DNA from: Bacillota bacterium
GTDB lineage: Bacteria; Bacillota; Clostridia; Oscillospirales; Ruminococcaceae
Length of the DNA: 46,575 nt
Reading direction: 5' to 3'
Assembly (NCBI GenBank): GCA_023412215.1
Contig: JAEYNX010000022.1
Span: 1-46,575, forward strand
The translations under genes were made by a program, and so were the position numbers. Below, piece by piece: positions 1 to 7,648 of the stretch. The notes beneath the pieces were generated by a model. That model did no database searches. It was not told where the DNA came from and worked only from the letters and a program-made list of their open reading frames with translations. Every line of letters starts with the position of its first letter. Position 1 is the stretch's first letter.

Positions 1-181
1 AAAAGTACGACCTAAGGCTAGAGCCGCATGTCGGACTTTTGCCGAGTTATCTAACGATAGTGTATCAGTCTTCCCTCCGCAGCCGTAAACCGCGGGGTGC
101 AGGGAACTCCCTGCTTCGCTTTTGCATACTTTTCCCGAACAGGAAAAGTATGGGCCTGTCGCGGCCTGAGCGACAATGTAA
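1..181 (-). repeat. Large structured repeat, copy 3 (cut by window start)
   Basis: Bases 1-127 are identical to 46449-46575, and the stretch matches the reverse strand of 37760-38213. It ends in the element's conserved terminus (GCGACAATGTAA at about 170-181). A hairpin with arms CATACTTTTCC and GGAAAAGTATG lies at 126-151; in the other copies it is CATCCTTTTC/GAAAAGGATG, so both arms have changed together. A second hairpin, GCAGGG/CCCTGC, lies just before it. No protein is encoded. The start of the window truncates the copy. Confidence 0.85.
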
Positions 182-234
182 GATATAGCAGCAATTTTGG
201 TAAAGACGCAATAGGTGCCAAAGCAGTCGTGATA

Positions 235-639
235 GTAGGTCGGGCGATTAATAATCGCCCCTACACAGTCACCGTGGCGCAGCGAGTATCCGCGGGGCGT
301 CGAGGACGCCGCCCCCTACAATGCGGCAGGAGCGCGGTTGAGGGTTGTAGGGGAGACCTGTGGTCTCCCGCAAAATCACCGTGCGCCTTAGATGAAGCCA
401 CGGGCGCGAGATGGAACGGCACGATGGCCGTTCCCTACATCCATCACCGTGGCGCGGCGGGCAACCACGGGCCGCCGCGGTCGTCGGCCCCTACAATTAA
501 AACATGTCACCGAATAGCGCGGTAGATACATCACACACAGGGGCAGACACACCGGCCTGCCCCTGCGAACGTCTGGCGAGCACGCCGCAGAGGCGAACCC
601 ACGTGTTCGCCCTGCATAAAAGGGCGAGCCCCCCATACG
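235..639. repeat. GTAG hairpin (REP-like) array A
   Basis: At least five short palindromes flanked by GTAG or its complement CTAC: 235-264 (stem GGGCGATT), 291-320 (GGGGCGTC), 346-370 (GGGAGACC), 411-439 (GGAACGGC) and 469-495 (GGGCCG). Two looser ones follow at 540-563 and 591-612. The stem sequence differs in each unit but each folds on itself. The order large repeat, GATT unit, GTCG unit is the same as at 38214-38335, so the whole block was copied together. Open frames here are by-products of the palindromes. Confidence 0.8.
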
Positions 640-805
640 GCAACAGCGTGGTCGTGGCGGGAAAATCCTCACATCATTTTTAATTCCATACTCTCTTTTC
701 CGCCGGTATATGCGCTTGCGGCGAGCCGCCAGAAAATGGCCCCCGTTCACAGGTTGGTAAACCTTTCTTCTCACTTTTTCAACAGTAAATTCACATTATG
801 TATCC

Positions 806-834
806 TTGTATATCCAGCGGTGTTATGTTAATAT
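806..834 (+). promoter_or_regulatory. Promoter of the zinc-ribbon membrane protein gene
   Basis: TTGTAT at 806-811 and TAATAT at 829-834 with a 17-base spacer, 43 bases upstream of the start codon at 877. Both boxes are imperfect, so the call is moderate. Confidence 0.5.
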
Positions 835-876
835 TGTAGGTATAGAATTATCTGGATACAGATAAGGAGGTCCCTA

Positions 877-2271
877 ATGGACAGCTACGAATACGATCCC
901 GAAACGCAAGATGCCCTGCCTCAATCCGGCGACGGCGAAGCGGTACCCGACGATCCTCAGAAGGTACCCGCGCCCGAGCCTGTAGATACCTCATGGGAGG
1001 GCGTTCCTCTTCCCGAGAGTACGCCCGCCGCAGACCCCGACCTCCCGAACCCCGACGCGCAGGCCGCACAGACCCCGCCGAAAGCGCCGGAGAACGAGGC
1101 GGTGATTCCCGCCGACGCACCCGTCTCCGGGCCCGAGCCTGTACAGGCGCAAGCTGTGCAGGCACAAACCATGCCGGAGCAATCCGCCCAAGGGCAAGTT
1201 ATACCGGAGCCGCCCGTTCAGCGGTCGGCCCCGCAGGAGCAAAATGCGCCGGAGCAAGCCGTCCCCCCGCAGAATGTGCCGGAGCAGCCCGCTCCCAAAC
1301 CGCCGCAGGCGGAGGCGCCGTGTCAGCCGGAGGTTATCGTCTGCCCGCGCTGCCACAACACCATCCCCTTCCAGAACTTCTGCCCGGTATGCGCGTTCAG
1401 CCTTCGCGGGATGCCGCCCGCCCAGCCTGCTCCGCCCGCGCCGCCGGTCATTCCCTACGGGGCACCGCCCGTTTCGGGCATGGCGCCGAACGCGCCCTAC
1501 CCCCCTTACGGCTACCGCCCGCAGCAGCCCTATACTCCGCCCGCGGCGCCTATGCCGCCGCAGGTACCGCCTGCAGCGCCCGGTATCGGCACCCCCGGTT
1601 TTAGCGGGTATCTCCCGCCCATGCCGCCACCGCCCTACGGGGCACCCTACCCGCCGCCCTATGCAAAGCCGCAGAAGAAGAGCAAGGGGCTCATCATCCT
1701 CGGCGTGGTGCTGGCAGGGGTTGCGGCCCTGTGCACGATCGTAGTGCTGGTGCTTACCGCCATTATGTTTTCGGCCAATGTAGCCCCCCGGCCGGAGGAC
1801 CGAAACCCCTTTTCCGACTACTTCGGCAATTCGGACGAATATGTCCCGCCCTTTAACGGAGGCGACGAGCAGCTTCCACCCGGCGAGGTTTACCCGCAGT
1901 ACTTTATCGGCGACACGGTAACCAAGAACGATATCGTGTATGATTTCGACTCCTGCCGCACCGAGCAGAAGTACGGCGAAACCTTTATTGTGGTGGGCAT
2001 CACGGTGCAGAACAAATCGGGCGAGAGCTTTACCCTCACCCCCGACCTTTTTCGCCTTGAGAACGCCATGGGCGGCAGCTACGACTATTACGGCGAGCCG
2101 GACACCTTTCACAGCCCCCTCGAGCGCGTGGTGCTGATGCCCGGCGAGAAAGCCAGCAAGAACCTCACCTATGTGTTCGACGGCGGCAGCGACGTCGATT
2201 ACATTCCCCTCTATGTGCTGGACGGGAACGGCAACACCCTGTTCTTCGTTTACCTGCAGCTTTACGAATAA
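877..2271 (+). CDS. Zinc-ribbon, proline-rich, single-span membrane protein
   Basis: Protein of 464 residues; function unknown. Residues 1-150 are acidic and rich in Pro, Ala, Gln and Glu. A zinc ribbon follows (CPRCHNTIPFQNFCPVCAF, about 153-173) with two CxxC knuckles, then a Pro/Tyr/Gly-rich linker. One membrane segment lies at about 268-296 (GLIILGVVLAGVAALC). The last ~120 residues form a beta-rich domain (about 340-464) resembling the extracellular DUF4352-type domain of Gram-positive surface proteins. This predicts a cytoplasmic zinc ribbon, one span, and an outside domain. The start is supported by AAGGAGG nine bases upstream. The gene stands alone between a promoter and a strong hairpin. 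The low-complexity N-terminal half makes homology searches unreliable there. Confidence 0.75.
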   Translation: MDSYEYDPETQDALPQSGDGEAVPDDPQKVPAPEPVDTSWEGVPLPESTPAADPDLPNPDAQAAQTPPKAPENEAVIPADAPVSGPEPVQAQAVQAQTMPEQSAQGQVIPEPPVQRSAPQEQNAPEQAVPPQNVPEQPAPKPPQAEAPCQPEVIVCPRCHNTIPFQNFCPVCAFSLRGMPPAQPAPPAPPVIPYGAPPVSGMAPNAPYPPYGYRPQQPYTPPAAPMPPQVPPAAPGIGTPGFSGYLPPMPPPPYGAPYPPPYAKPQKKSKGLIILGVVLAGVAALCTIVVLVLTAIMFSANVAPRPEDRNPFSDYFGNSDEYVPPFNGGDEQLPPGEVYPQYFIGDTVTKNDIVYDFDSCRTEQKYGETFIVVGITVQNKSGESFTLTPDLFRLENAMGGSYDYYGEPDTFHSPLERVVLMPGEKASKNLTYVFDGGSDVDYIPLYVLDGNGNTLFFVYLQLYE

Positions 2272-2281
2272 GATACCCTTC

Positions 2282-2314
2282 GCGCGCACCGTCACAAGGC
2301 GGTGCGCGCTTTAC
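2282..2314 (+). terminator. Terminator after the zinc-ribbon gene
   Basis: Perfect 10-bp stem GCGCGCACCG (2282-2291) with CGGTGCGCGC (2300-2309) and an 8-base loop, then a short TTT. It starts 10 bases after the stop codon. Confidence 0.75.
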
Positions 2315-2561
2315 GTACTGTGGGATTCTCTCCTTTATGGATCTATGCGCGGTTTGGAACGTCTCTGCGTGAAAGGAGAATGTTATTGGCCTTTCGCCTT
2401 TTGATGAATCGATTGCTGGAATGGTTATCGTTTGGCAAGGACGTTCCGAAGCTTAAAAGGGCGCTGAACACGCTCTTCTTTTTTGCTGATCATCACCGCC
2501 TGTTTTTTGCCCGTTCCTTTTGTGTATATCCTCTTTGCCGCCGGTATGTTGGTATCGGCTT

Positions 2562-2710
2562 GTACTTATTTTAATAAGAAATAGTACTGCACCGTCTGGC
2601 TGGAATTTATACTTATTTCAATTAGAAATATAGGAAAAATTAAAGCAAAAGGTTGAATTTATGCCTTTTGTGAAGAATTTTTACGTAATATTTCTTATTG
2701 GAATTAGTAT
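2562..2710. repeat. AT-rich palindromic repeats (two units)
   Basis: The 535-base gap 2272-2806 holds no gene that I can support. It does hold a short near-palindrome at 2562-2587 (GTACTTATTTTAATAAGAAA..GTAC) and a 102-base unit at 2609-2710. In the larger unit the 23-base ends, ATACTTATTTC..ATAT and ATATTTCTTATT..GTAT, are inverted copies (19 of 23 match), around an inner hairpin CAAAAGG (2646-2652)/CCTTTTG (2664-2670). Similar ends recur at 28683-28709 and 41086-41138. It looks like a small non-coding mobile repeat. Confidence 0.7.
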
Positions 2711-2757
2711 TAGGCAGCCGCAGGCCGTATCCGGACCGTATTCCATAGACGCACAAA

Positions 2758-2784
2758 GGAGCAGCCGTATTACGCGGCTGCTCC
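2758..2784 (-). terminator. Terminator of the ktrB-like gene
   Basis: 10-bp stem GGAGCAGCCG (2758-2767) with CGGCTGCTCC (2775-2784) and a 7-base loop, 22 bases past the stop codon of the minus-strand gene. It is followed on that strand by TTTGTG. Confidence 0.75.
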
Positions 2785-2806
2785 TATTCATGTATAAGCT
2801 ATTTTA

Positions 2807-4165
2807 TTAACCAACCAGAATCTTGCCCTCGGGGATCACCTCGTGGCGCTTATGCTGCCTGAAGGCGAGCGCCAGCGGCAGCGAAACGGGGCCTACGCGG
2901 CCTAAGAACATCGTTAAGATCATCGCGATCTTGGAGGCGGTGTTGGCCCGCGGGGAGATGCCTACCGAAAGCCCAACGGTGCCGAACGCCGAGGTGGCCT
3001 CAAACAGCGCGTCGATACTCTCCTCATCCATGGTAAAGTAGATGATAAAGGTGGTAACCAGCACCAGCCCGCCTGCCAGAAACATGATGGCCAGCGCCTT
3101 GTAAACGATCTGTTTATCTACCTTACGCTTCATGATAATGGTTTCGTCCCGGCCTCTCATCACGCTTGCCACCGTGAGCAGCAGCACCGTGAAGGTGGTC
3201 ACCTTAATGCCGCCGCCCGTAGAACCGGGCGCGGCACCGATAAACATCAAAACGACCGTCAGCAGCTTGGACACGCTGCCCATACCGGCCATGTCGATCG
3301 AGTTAAAGCCCGCGGTTCTGGTCGTGACCGACTGAAAGTACGAGGCCAGAAAACGCTGCGGAACCGTAAGCGCGCCGAGGGTCTTGGGGTTGTTCCACTC
3401 CAGCGCCAAAAAGCCCAGCGTTCCCAAAATAATCAGCGTCACTGTCACAATCACCACGATCTTGGTGTGCAGCATCAGCTTTTTGGTTCTGCGGTACTGC
3501 GCGAGGTCCTTCCACACCACAAAGCCAAGCCCGCCCATGATAATCAGGCTGGAGATAATAATGAGCACATAGGGGTCGTCGTTGTAATTGATCAGGCTCA
3601 CATAGGCACCCTCGCGCCCTAAGATATCAAAGCCCGCGTTGCAGAACGCCGAAACCGCTAAAAATACCGAGATCCCTATACCGGCCGAACCATGGCGGGG
3701 TACAAAATGGGGCATCAGCAGCAAGGCACCCACGCCCTCGCAGAGCAGCGACACCAGCATGATGGTTTTCAGCAGCCTGGGGGTGTCGGGCAGCTCGACG
3801 GAGTTTGCCGATTCCGAGGCCAGATGCGCACTGCGCAGCCCCAGCTTGCGCCCTAAAATGATATTAAAGAAAGAGGTGATGGTAAGTAACCCCAGCCCGC
3901 CGATCTGTATCAGCAGCAGGATAACCGCCTGTCCGATGGCGGTAAACTTTTGATAGGTATCGTATACAATCAGGCCCGTCACGCAGGTGGCGGAGGTGGC
4001 GGTAAACAGAGCATCCAGCAGCGGCGTGAACTTTCCATCCCTGGAACAAATGGGCAACGTCAGCAGGACGGTGCCCGCCAAAATAACTAGCGCGAAGCTG
4101 ATGCAGATGGTCCGCACCGGGTTCTGCGCCATAAAATGCCGTTTCTCGGCGTGATGGGTAATCAC
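2807..4165 (-). CDS. ktrB: TrkH/KtrB-family potassium uptake membrane subunit
   Basis: Protein of 452 residues, normal for KtrB. This subunit forms the potassium-conducting pore and usually works with the cytoplasmic NAD/ATP-binding KtrA. The four pore-loop repeats are visible: ATSATCVTGLIV, SAFCNAGFD, SVTTRTAGFNS and SAFGTVGLSVG, each keeping the filter glycine, and the protein is hydrophobic throughout. A glycine-rich intramembrane loop (GAAPGSTGGGIKV) sits in the third repeat, as in KtrB. The start is GTG, with AAGGGA about 7 bases upstream; the ATG 11 codons later has no ribosome site. No ktrA/trkA lies next to it, so the partner must be encoded elsewhere. It has its own promoter and terminator. 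Confidence 0.93.
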   Translation of the reverse strand: MITHHAEKRHFMAQNPVRTICISFALVILAGTVLLTLPICSRDGKFTPLLDALFTATSATCVTGLIVYDTYQKFTAIGQAVILLLIQIGGLGLLTITSFFNIILGRKLGLRSAHLASESANSVELPDTPRLLKTIMLVSLLCEGVGALLLMPHFVPRHGSAGIGISVFLAVSAFCNAGFDILGREGAYVSLINYNDDPYVLIIISSLIIMGGLGFVVWKDLAQYRRTKKLMLHTKIVVIVTVTLIILGTLGFLALEWNNPKTLGALTVPQRFLASYFQSVTTRTAGFNSIDMAGMGSVSKLLTVVLMFIGAAPGSTGGGIKVTTFTVLLLTVASVMRGRDETIIMKRKVDKQIVYKALAIMFLAGGLVLVTTFIIYFTMDEESIDALFEATSAFGTVGLSVGISPRANTASKIAMILTMFLGRVGPVSLPLALAFRQHKRHEVIPEGKILVG

Positions 4166-4222
4166 ATTATCCCTTCCCTTATCTATTCACAATAATTTTA
4201 CAGTTCATTGAGGATAAATTGT

Positions 4223-4251
4223 ATTATATCAAAGCGTCAGGAATAATGCAA
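4223..4251 (-). promoter_or_regulatory. Promoter of ktrB
   Basis: On the minus strand TTGCAT (4251-4246), a 17-base spacer, then TATAAT (4228-4223), with TG one base before the -10 box (extended -10). It lies 58 bases upstream of the GTG start. Confidence 0.75.
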
Positions 4252-4337
4252 ATATTTCGGCGTAAAATAACTGTCAATTTTAGGGGCGGTTTTATAGTGA
4301 ATTCTCTAGGCCGCCGAATCGCCGCCTAATACCTCTT

Positions 4338-4408
4338 CTGCAGCAGCACAAAGCGTTGCTGCCTGCCGCCAAAGGCGGAATTTGAAAAAGCGATTTTATC
4401 ACTTTTTT
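4338..4408 (-). repeat. Paired-hairpin repeat, copy R1
   Basis: On the minus strand the Nudix gene ends in a T/A-rich lead (TTAAAAAAGTGATAAAATC), then CCGCC-ttt-GGCGG and a second hairpin built on GCAGCA/TGCTGC. The same order occurs at 40154-40225 and 44531-44595. It sits directly after the stop codon and may also end transcription. Confidence 0.65.
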
Positions 4409-4811
4409 AAAGGAGATATGTCTTCGCCTTTTGAATGAGGTTCTTATCGTTTTCATAGGTCACGACCTCCTCGGCGGCGGAGATGGGCACCCACATGGTG
4501 TCGATGATCTCCTCCTCCTGCCTGCGCACGTCGCTTGTAAGCGCCTCGCCGATAAAGTAAACCACCTTTTTGCGCAGGTTCGGGCGCGGGCAGTACTGCA
4601 CGCTCTCGCGAAAGCCGCTCTTAAGCTCGATGTCTAAGCCCGTTTCCTCCTTCACCTCGCGCAGCGCGGTCTGGCGCTCGCTCTCCCCCGGCTCCACATG
4701 CCCCTTGGGGAACGACCAGTGCCCGCCCAGGCGGTGCTTGATGAGCAGCAGCTCGGTGTTATTATCTTGCACGCGGTACACCAGCGCACCGCAGGATTTT
4801 TCATGCTTCAT
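4407..4811 (-). CDS. Nudix hydrolase (Ap4A hydrolase-like)
   Basis: Protein of 134 residues. Nudix enzymes cleave nucleoside diphosphates linked to another group; this small form is typical of bis(5'-nucleosyl)-tetraphosphatases that remove Ap4A or related signals. The Nudix box GHVEPGESERQTALREVKEE, followed by TGLD, is intact with the RExxEE metal-binding core, and WSFPKGH precedes it. I chose the ATG at 4811 because GGAAGAAGAAAAG lies just upstream; a TTG seven codons earlier is the alternative. Paired-hairpin repeats flank the gene on both sides (4338-4408 and 4904-4950). The substrate cannot be told from sequence. Confidence 0.88.
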   Translation of the reverse strand: MKHEKSCGALVYRVQDNNTELLLIKHRLGGHWSFPKGHVEPGESERQTALREVKEETGLDIELKSGFRESVQYCPRPNLRKKVVYFIGEALTSDVRRQEEEIIDTMWVPISAAEEVVTYENDKNLIQKAKTYLL

Positions 4812-4903
4812 CTTTTCTTCTTCCGTTCTCAAAGTCGATATTTTTAATTCTGTTACTGCTTATAACAAATCCTCTGTTAAAGAGGTTGCGCAATACTTAT
4901 TCC

Positions 4904-4950
4904 GCAGCAACGCTGTGCGCTGTTGCTCCCGCCAAAAAAGGCGGGGATCA
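4904..4950 (-). repeat. Paired-hairpin repeat, copy R2
   Basis: Two adjacent hairpins: GCAGCAAC/GTTGCT (4904-4927) and CCCGCC-aaaaaa-GGCGGG (4928-4945), in the same order as the other copies read on the minus strand. It lies about 95 bases upstream of the Nudix start. Confidence 0.65.
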
Positions 4951-5088
4951 AGAAGAATCAGTATGATTGGTAGTGAATATTTTACCACATGCCGCTCTTA
5001 AAGTCACCCTAAAAATTAGCCTTCCCCCGCTTTCGCTTCGCCATACAAAGCCGCTTTCAGCGCCCGCGGCGGCGCGCCGCCGCCAAGG

Positions 5089-5117
5089 TTGACAAAGGGG
5101 CGGTTTTGGTGTAACAT
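5089..5117 (+). promoter_or_regulatory. Promoter of tRNA-Arg
   Basis: TTGACA (5089-5094), 17-base spacer, TAACAT (5112-5117), 65 bases before the mature tRNA 5' end. Confidence 0.8.
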
Positions 5118-5181
5118 AAATACTGCTTTTATGGGCAAAGCCGTGATTTTTAAGGCTTGCGGCTCAAAAAGCAATGACTAT

Positions 5182-5258
5182 GTGCCTATAGCTCAGCAGG
5201 ATAGAGCGACCGCCTCCTAAGCGGTAGGTCGGAGGTTCGAATCCCCTTAGGCACGCCA
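5182..5258 (+). tRNA. tRNA-Arg (anticodon CCT), CCA encoded
   Basis: A 77-base cloverleaf including the encoded CCA: acceptor GTGCCTA/TAGGCAC, D arm GCTC/GAGC, anticodon arm ACCGC-CTCCTAA-GCGGT, T loop TTCGAAT. Anticodon CCT reads AGG. The T stem GGAGG/CCCCT contains one A-C mismatch and one G-T pair. A promoter lies upstream and a terminator starts 12 bases after the CCA, so it is a single-gene transcription unit. Confidence 0.95.
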
Positions 5259-5270
5259 TTCATTTTCGTT

Positions 5271-5304
5271 AAAGAAGCCGATTGCTTTTGCGATTGGCTT
5301 CTTT
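5271..5304 (+). terminator. Terminator of tRNA-Arg
   Basis: 15-bp stem AAAGAAGCCGATTGC (5271-5285) with GCGATTGGCTTCTTT (5290-5304), two G-T pairs, 4-base loop. Confidence 0.85.
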
Positions 5305-5322
5305 AACTTTATATGGTAAAAT
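5294..5322 (+). promoter_or_regulatory. Promoter of the AT-rich GNAT gene
   Basis: TTGGCT (5294-5299), 17-base spacer, TAAAAT (5317-5322). The -35 box overlaps the 3' arm of the tRNA terminator. Confidence 0.55.
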
Positions 5323-5392
5323 AGAGTTATTCACATGCTGCGTATTCGTTCCAAATTGCGAACTAAAACCTATTTAGAGGAGAAATTTAACA

Positions 5393-5989
5393 ATGGAAAT
5401 TATGCGTGCCGGCGAATTGGGCAATGACGCGAGAATGAAAATCAGCAAAATCTTTGTCGATGGATTTTTTCAATGGCTGAGCTTTTTTTCAAAGGATAAA
5501 GAGAAGCTTACAAAAGCCTTTAGCCATATGTTTAATCTGGAGGTTTTTTATGTTGCTGTGATGGATGGTGAGATTGCCGGAATTACAGCATGTACAGATG
5601 GAAAAGTACCATCGGTACAGCTCAAAGCTAAGGAGCTAAAAAGGCATCTGGGGTTCTTTATGGGAACAATCGCATATTCCATATTAAAGCGGGAATTTGA
5701 AGAAAAGCCATATCCGTTTGAAATGAAAAAAGGGATGGGTATGGTGGAGTTTGTCGCTACCTCAATCCATTATAGGGGGCGAGGGGTGGCGACGGCAATC
5801 ATGCATTATATATTCGATTCTGCCCCTTATGACGTATATGTCTTAGAGGTTGCCGACACAAATGGGAATGCTGTAAAGTTATATGAAAAGCTCGGATATA
5901 CGGAGTTTGCGCGTGTTAAAGAAAAACACAGCAAGCAAAGCGGTGTCAATTATCTTGTTTACATGAAATATTTAAACAATAACGTATAA
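5393..5989 (+). CDS. GNAT-family N-acetyltransferase
   Basis: Protein of 198 residues that should move an acetyl group from acetyl-CoA to an amine; the substrate is unknown. The fold shows in the acceptor-side strand EVFYVAVMDGEIAGITAC (about 50-67), the CoA-binding motif HYRGRGVATAIMHYI (about 126-140, RxxGxA loop), and the final segment VADTNGNAVKLYEKLGYTEF (about 154-173) that is standard in GNAT proteins. AGAGGAGAAA lies upstream of the ATG. The gene is clearly richer in A and T than its neighbours and uses AAA, ATA and AAT codons freely, which suggests recent acquisition. It has its own promoter. Confidence 0.88.
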   Translation: MEIMRAGELGNDARMKISKIFVDGFFQWLSFFSKDKEKLTKAFSHMFNLEVFYVAVMDGEIAGITACTDGKVPSVQLKAKELKRHLGFFMGTIAYSILKREFEEKPYPFEMKKGMGMVEFVATSIHYRGRGVATAIMHYIFDSAPYDVYVLEVADTNGNAVKLYEKLGYTEFARVKEKHSKQSGVNYLVYMKYLNNNV

Positions 5990-6178
5990 TCCATAAATAA
6001 GACCAACGACACCGGCCGGGAAAGCCATGCGCGGGCTTTATAGGTTTATCGTCGGATAATGTAAAAACATACCGCCTTACCGCCTTGTTCCAAGCCTCTG
6101 TTTGACAGTCACGGGGCGTGGTAACATGGGGTCTATAAAACCTGATTTTTGTTTTTAGGGTTATCCCCTTTTTGTATG

Positions 6179-6207
6179 TTTACCCTTTAAAAACACCATA
6201 CTAAAAT
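6179..6207 (+). promoter_or_regulatory. Promoter of the 6247 gene
   Basis: TTTACC (6179-6184), 17-base spacer, TAAAAT (6202-6207), 39 bases before the chosen ATG. Confidence 0.5.
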
Positions 6208-6246
6208 ATCGTGAAAAACCATCCGAGATATAGTAGAGGTAAGCAT

Positions 6247-6816
6247 ATGAAAAGAGCTGAGATAAAAGAGCTTGTTGCCGCCTGTGCCCAGGAGAGGAAG
6301 CTGTGCAGGGTTTTCTTAAGCTACGACGCCGAGTACAGCTACTACTTTCCGCTTATATTCAACGACCGGCTGTTTTTAGGCGCCGAGGAGGACGATTTTC
6401 TGCTGGACGGCTACGCGATACGGCGTTTTCGCGATGTCACCAAGGCGGAGATCAAGGACGACCTGTGCACGAACATCTTAAAGCGCGAGGGCGTTGTCGA
6501 CAGCATCGTGCTGCCCGATGTCGATATGACCAGCTGGGAGAGCATCTTCACCTCCCTCAAGGGGCGGGAGAAGAATGTCATCGTGGAGATGGAGGGCCCA
6601 AACCGGGCCGAGTGGGCGTTTGTCATCGGGCGGATCGAAAAGGTGTATAAGAAGCTTGTGTATATCCGCCACTTCGATGCCGACGGCAGCTGGCAGACCG
6701 CCCCCATTAAGATTCCCTACACACAGATCACCTCCGTGATCTTCGCGTCACGGTATGTGGACACCTTTTCAAAGTATCTCAGCGCACTGCCCGATGATTT
6801 TGAGACGACGGTGTAG
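6247..6816 (+). CDS. Conserved-looking soluble protein of unknown function
   Basis: Protein of 189 residues that I do not recognise. It has no signal peptide or membrane segment and is acidic, with alternating short strands (LCRVFLSYD, YYFPLIFNDRLFLGA, NVIVEMEG, KLVYIRHFD) that suggest two small beta-barrel (Sm/SH3-like) halves at about 15-70 and 105-175. This is inference from pattern only. The ATG at 6247 is preferred because TAGAGGT lies 7 bases upstream; a GTG 12 codons earlier has no ribosome site. It is a single-gene unit with a promoter before it and a strong terminator after it. Base composition matches the GC-rich surroundings. Confidence 0.7.
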   Translation: MKRAEIKELVAACAQERKLCRVFLSYDAEYSYYFPLIFNDRLFLGAEEDDFLLDGYAIRRFRDVTKAEIKDDLCTNILKREGVVDSIVLPDVDMTSWESIFTSLKGREKNVIVEMEGPNRAEWAFVIGRIEKVYKKLVYIRHFDADGSWQTAPIKIPYTQITSVIFASRYVDTFSKYLSALPDDFETTV

Positions 6817-6866
6817 CATCGGTGTAAACGGTAAAGTCATACCATCAAAAATTATTTTCTCCCAAT

Positions 6867-6907
6867 AAAAAGCCATGCGTAGGTTTGCCGCCCGCGCATG
6901 GCTTTTT
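6867..6907 (+). terminator. Terminator after the 6247 gene
   Basis: 13-bp perfect stem AAAAAGCCATGCG (6867-6879) with CGCATGGCTTTTT (6895-6907). The A-run and T-run at its ends could make it work in both directions. Confidence 0.85.
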
Positions 6908-6918
6908 GGATAATCTTG

Positions 6919-6927
6919 TGATATAAT
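6919..6927 (+). promoter_or_regulatory. Extended -10 promoter with a ~150-base leader before the 7085 gene
   Basis: TGATATAAT at 6919-6927 is a perfect extended -10 box (TGnTATAAT). The -35 region is poor. Transcription would start near 6934, giving a leader of about 150 bases. That leader contains two GTATAC copies about 60 bases apart enclosing CCGCC/GGCGG arms, so it may fold. Confidence 0.5.
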
Positions 6928-7084
6928 AGCGCTACGGCAGTCGAAAAGATGGAGGCTATACCCTGCACTCGGTATACGTTTTTACTGTCCGCCCGTCTCC
7001 CCCTTTCAGGGTAACCGGCGGGATGGCGAATGTATACTGCGTTTATGCTGTCCTGCTATTTTTACTTGAAACGGACGTGAAGAG

Positions 7085-7516
7085 ATGACAATAAGGCCCA
7101 TGGTGATTGAGGATTACGACGAGGTATACGGCCTTTGGACGAGTACCCCCGGTGTGGGGATCAGAAGTTTGGATGACTCCCGCGAGGGCATCGAGCGGTT
7201 TTTAAGGCGCAACCCCGATATGAGCTTTGTGGCGGAGGAGGACGGCAAGCTCGCGGGAGCGACGCTCTGCGGACATGACGGCAGGCGGGGGTACCTCTAC
7301 CACACCACTGTAAAGCCGGATTGCCGCGGCAAAGGCACCGGAAAGGCGCTTGTCACCGCCGCGCTGGACGCCTTGAAAAGAGAGCGGATACACAGGGTGG
7401 CGCTCGTGGCCTTTAACACCAACGAGCCGGGCAACGCCTTTTGGGAGGCGCTCGGCTTTACGGTAAGAAGCGACCTTGTTTACCGCAACCTGAACTTAAG
7501 CGAAGAGAACCTATGA
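7085..7516 (+). CDS. GNAT-family N-acetyltransferase
   Basis: Compact 143-residue acetyltransferase. The CoA-binding loop is CRGKGTGKALVTAAL (about 81-95; RxxGxG/A motif), preceded by strand YLYHTTVKPD and followed by VALVAFNTNEPGNAFWEALG (about 105-124), the usual GNAT end with a residue pattern close to RimI-type enzymes. LAGATLCGHDGRRGYLYHTT forms the central strands. The start ATG has only GAAGAG upstream. The closest structural parallel is a free-standing small-molecule or protein N-terminus acetylase; the substrate is unknown. A possibly structured leader precedes it. Confidence 0.88.
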   Translation: MTIRPMVIEDYDEVYGLWTSTPGVGIRSLDDSREGIERFLRRNPDMSFVAEEDGKLAGATLCGHDGRRGYLYHTTVKPDCRGKGTGKALVTAALDALKRERIHRVALVAFNTNEPGNAFWEALGFTVRSDLVYRNLNLSEENL

Positions 7517-7648
7517 CGCTTTAGGAAAGCCTTGCGCAACTCCGGTTGCCTGATACATTTACCGCGCGGAGCCGGCTGCACTGCCAGTCGACTTCGCTTA
7601 CTTTTTGTGGTAGAATGTTGGTAAGATTATATTTGGGTGAGGTTGACA

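Noticed and set aside
97..774. Open frames of 128-142 codons on both strands
   Set aside because: They run through the repeat end and array A; composition and content follow the hairpins, with no ribosome site or recognisable domain.
991..2295. 434-codon open frame antisense to the zinc-ribbon gene
   Set aside because: The plus-strand gene has a promoter, ribosome site, zinc-ribbon motif and terminator; the antisense frame is Arg/Gly-rich noise from GC-rich codons.
2302..2574. Possible 90-residue protein after the first gene
   Set aside because: No good ribosome site, no domain, and it runs into an AT-rich palindrome.
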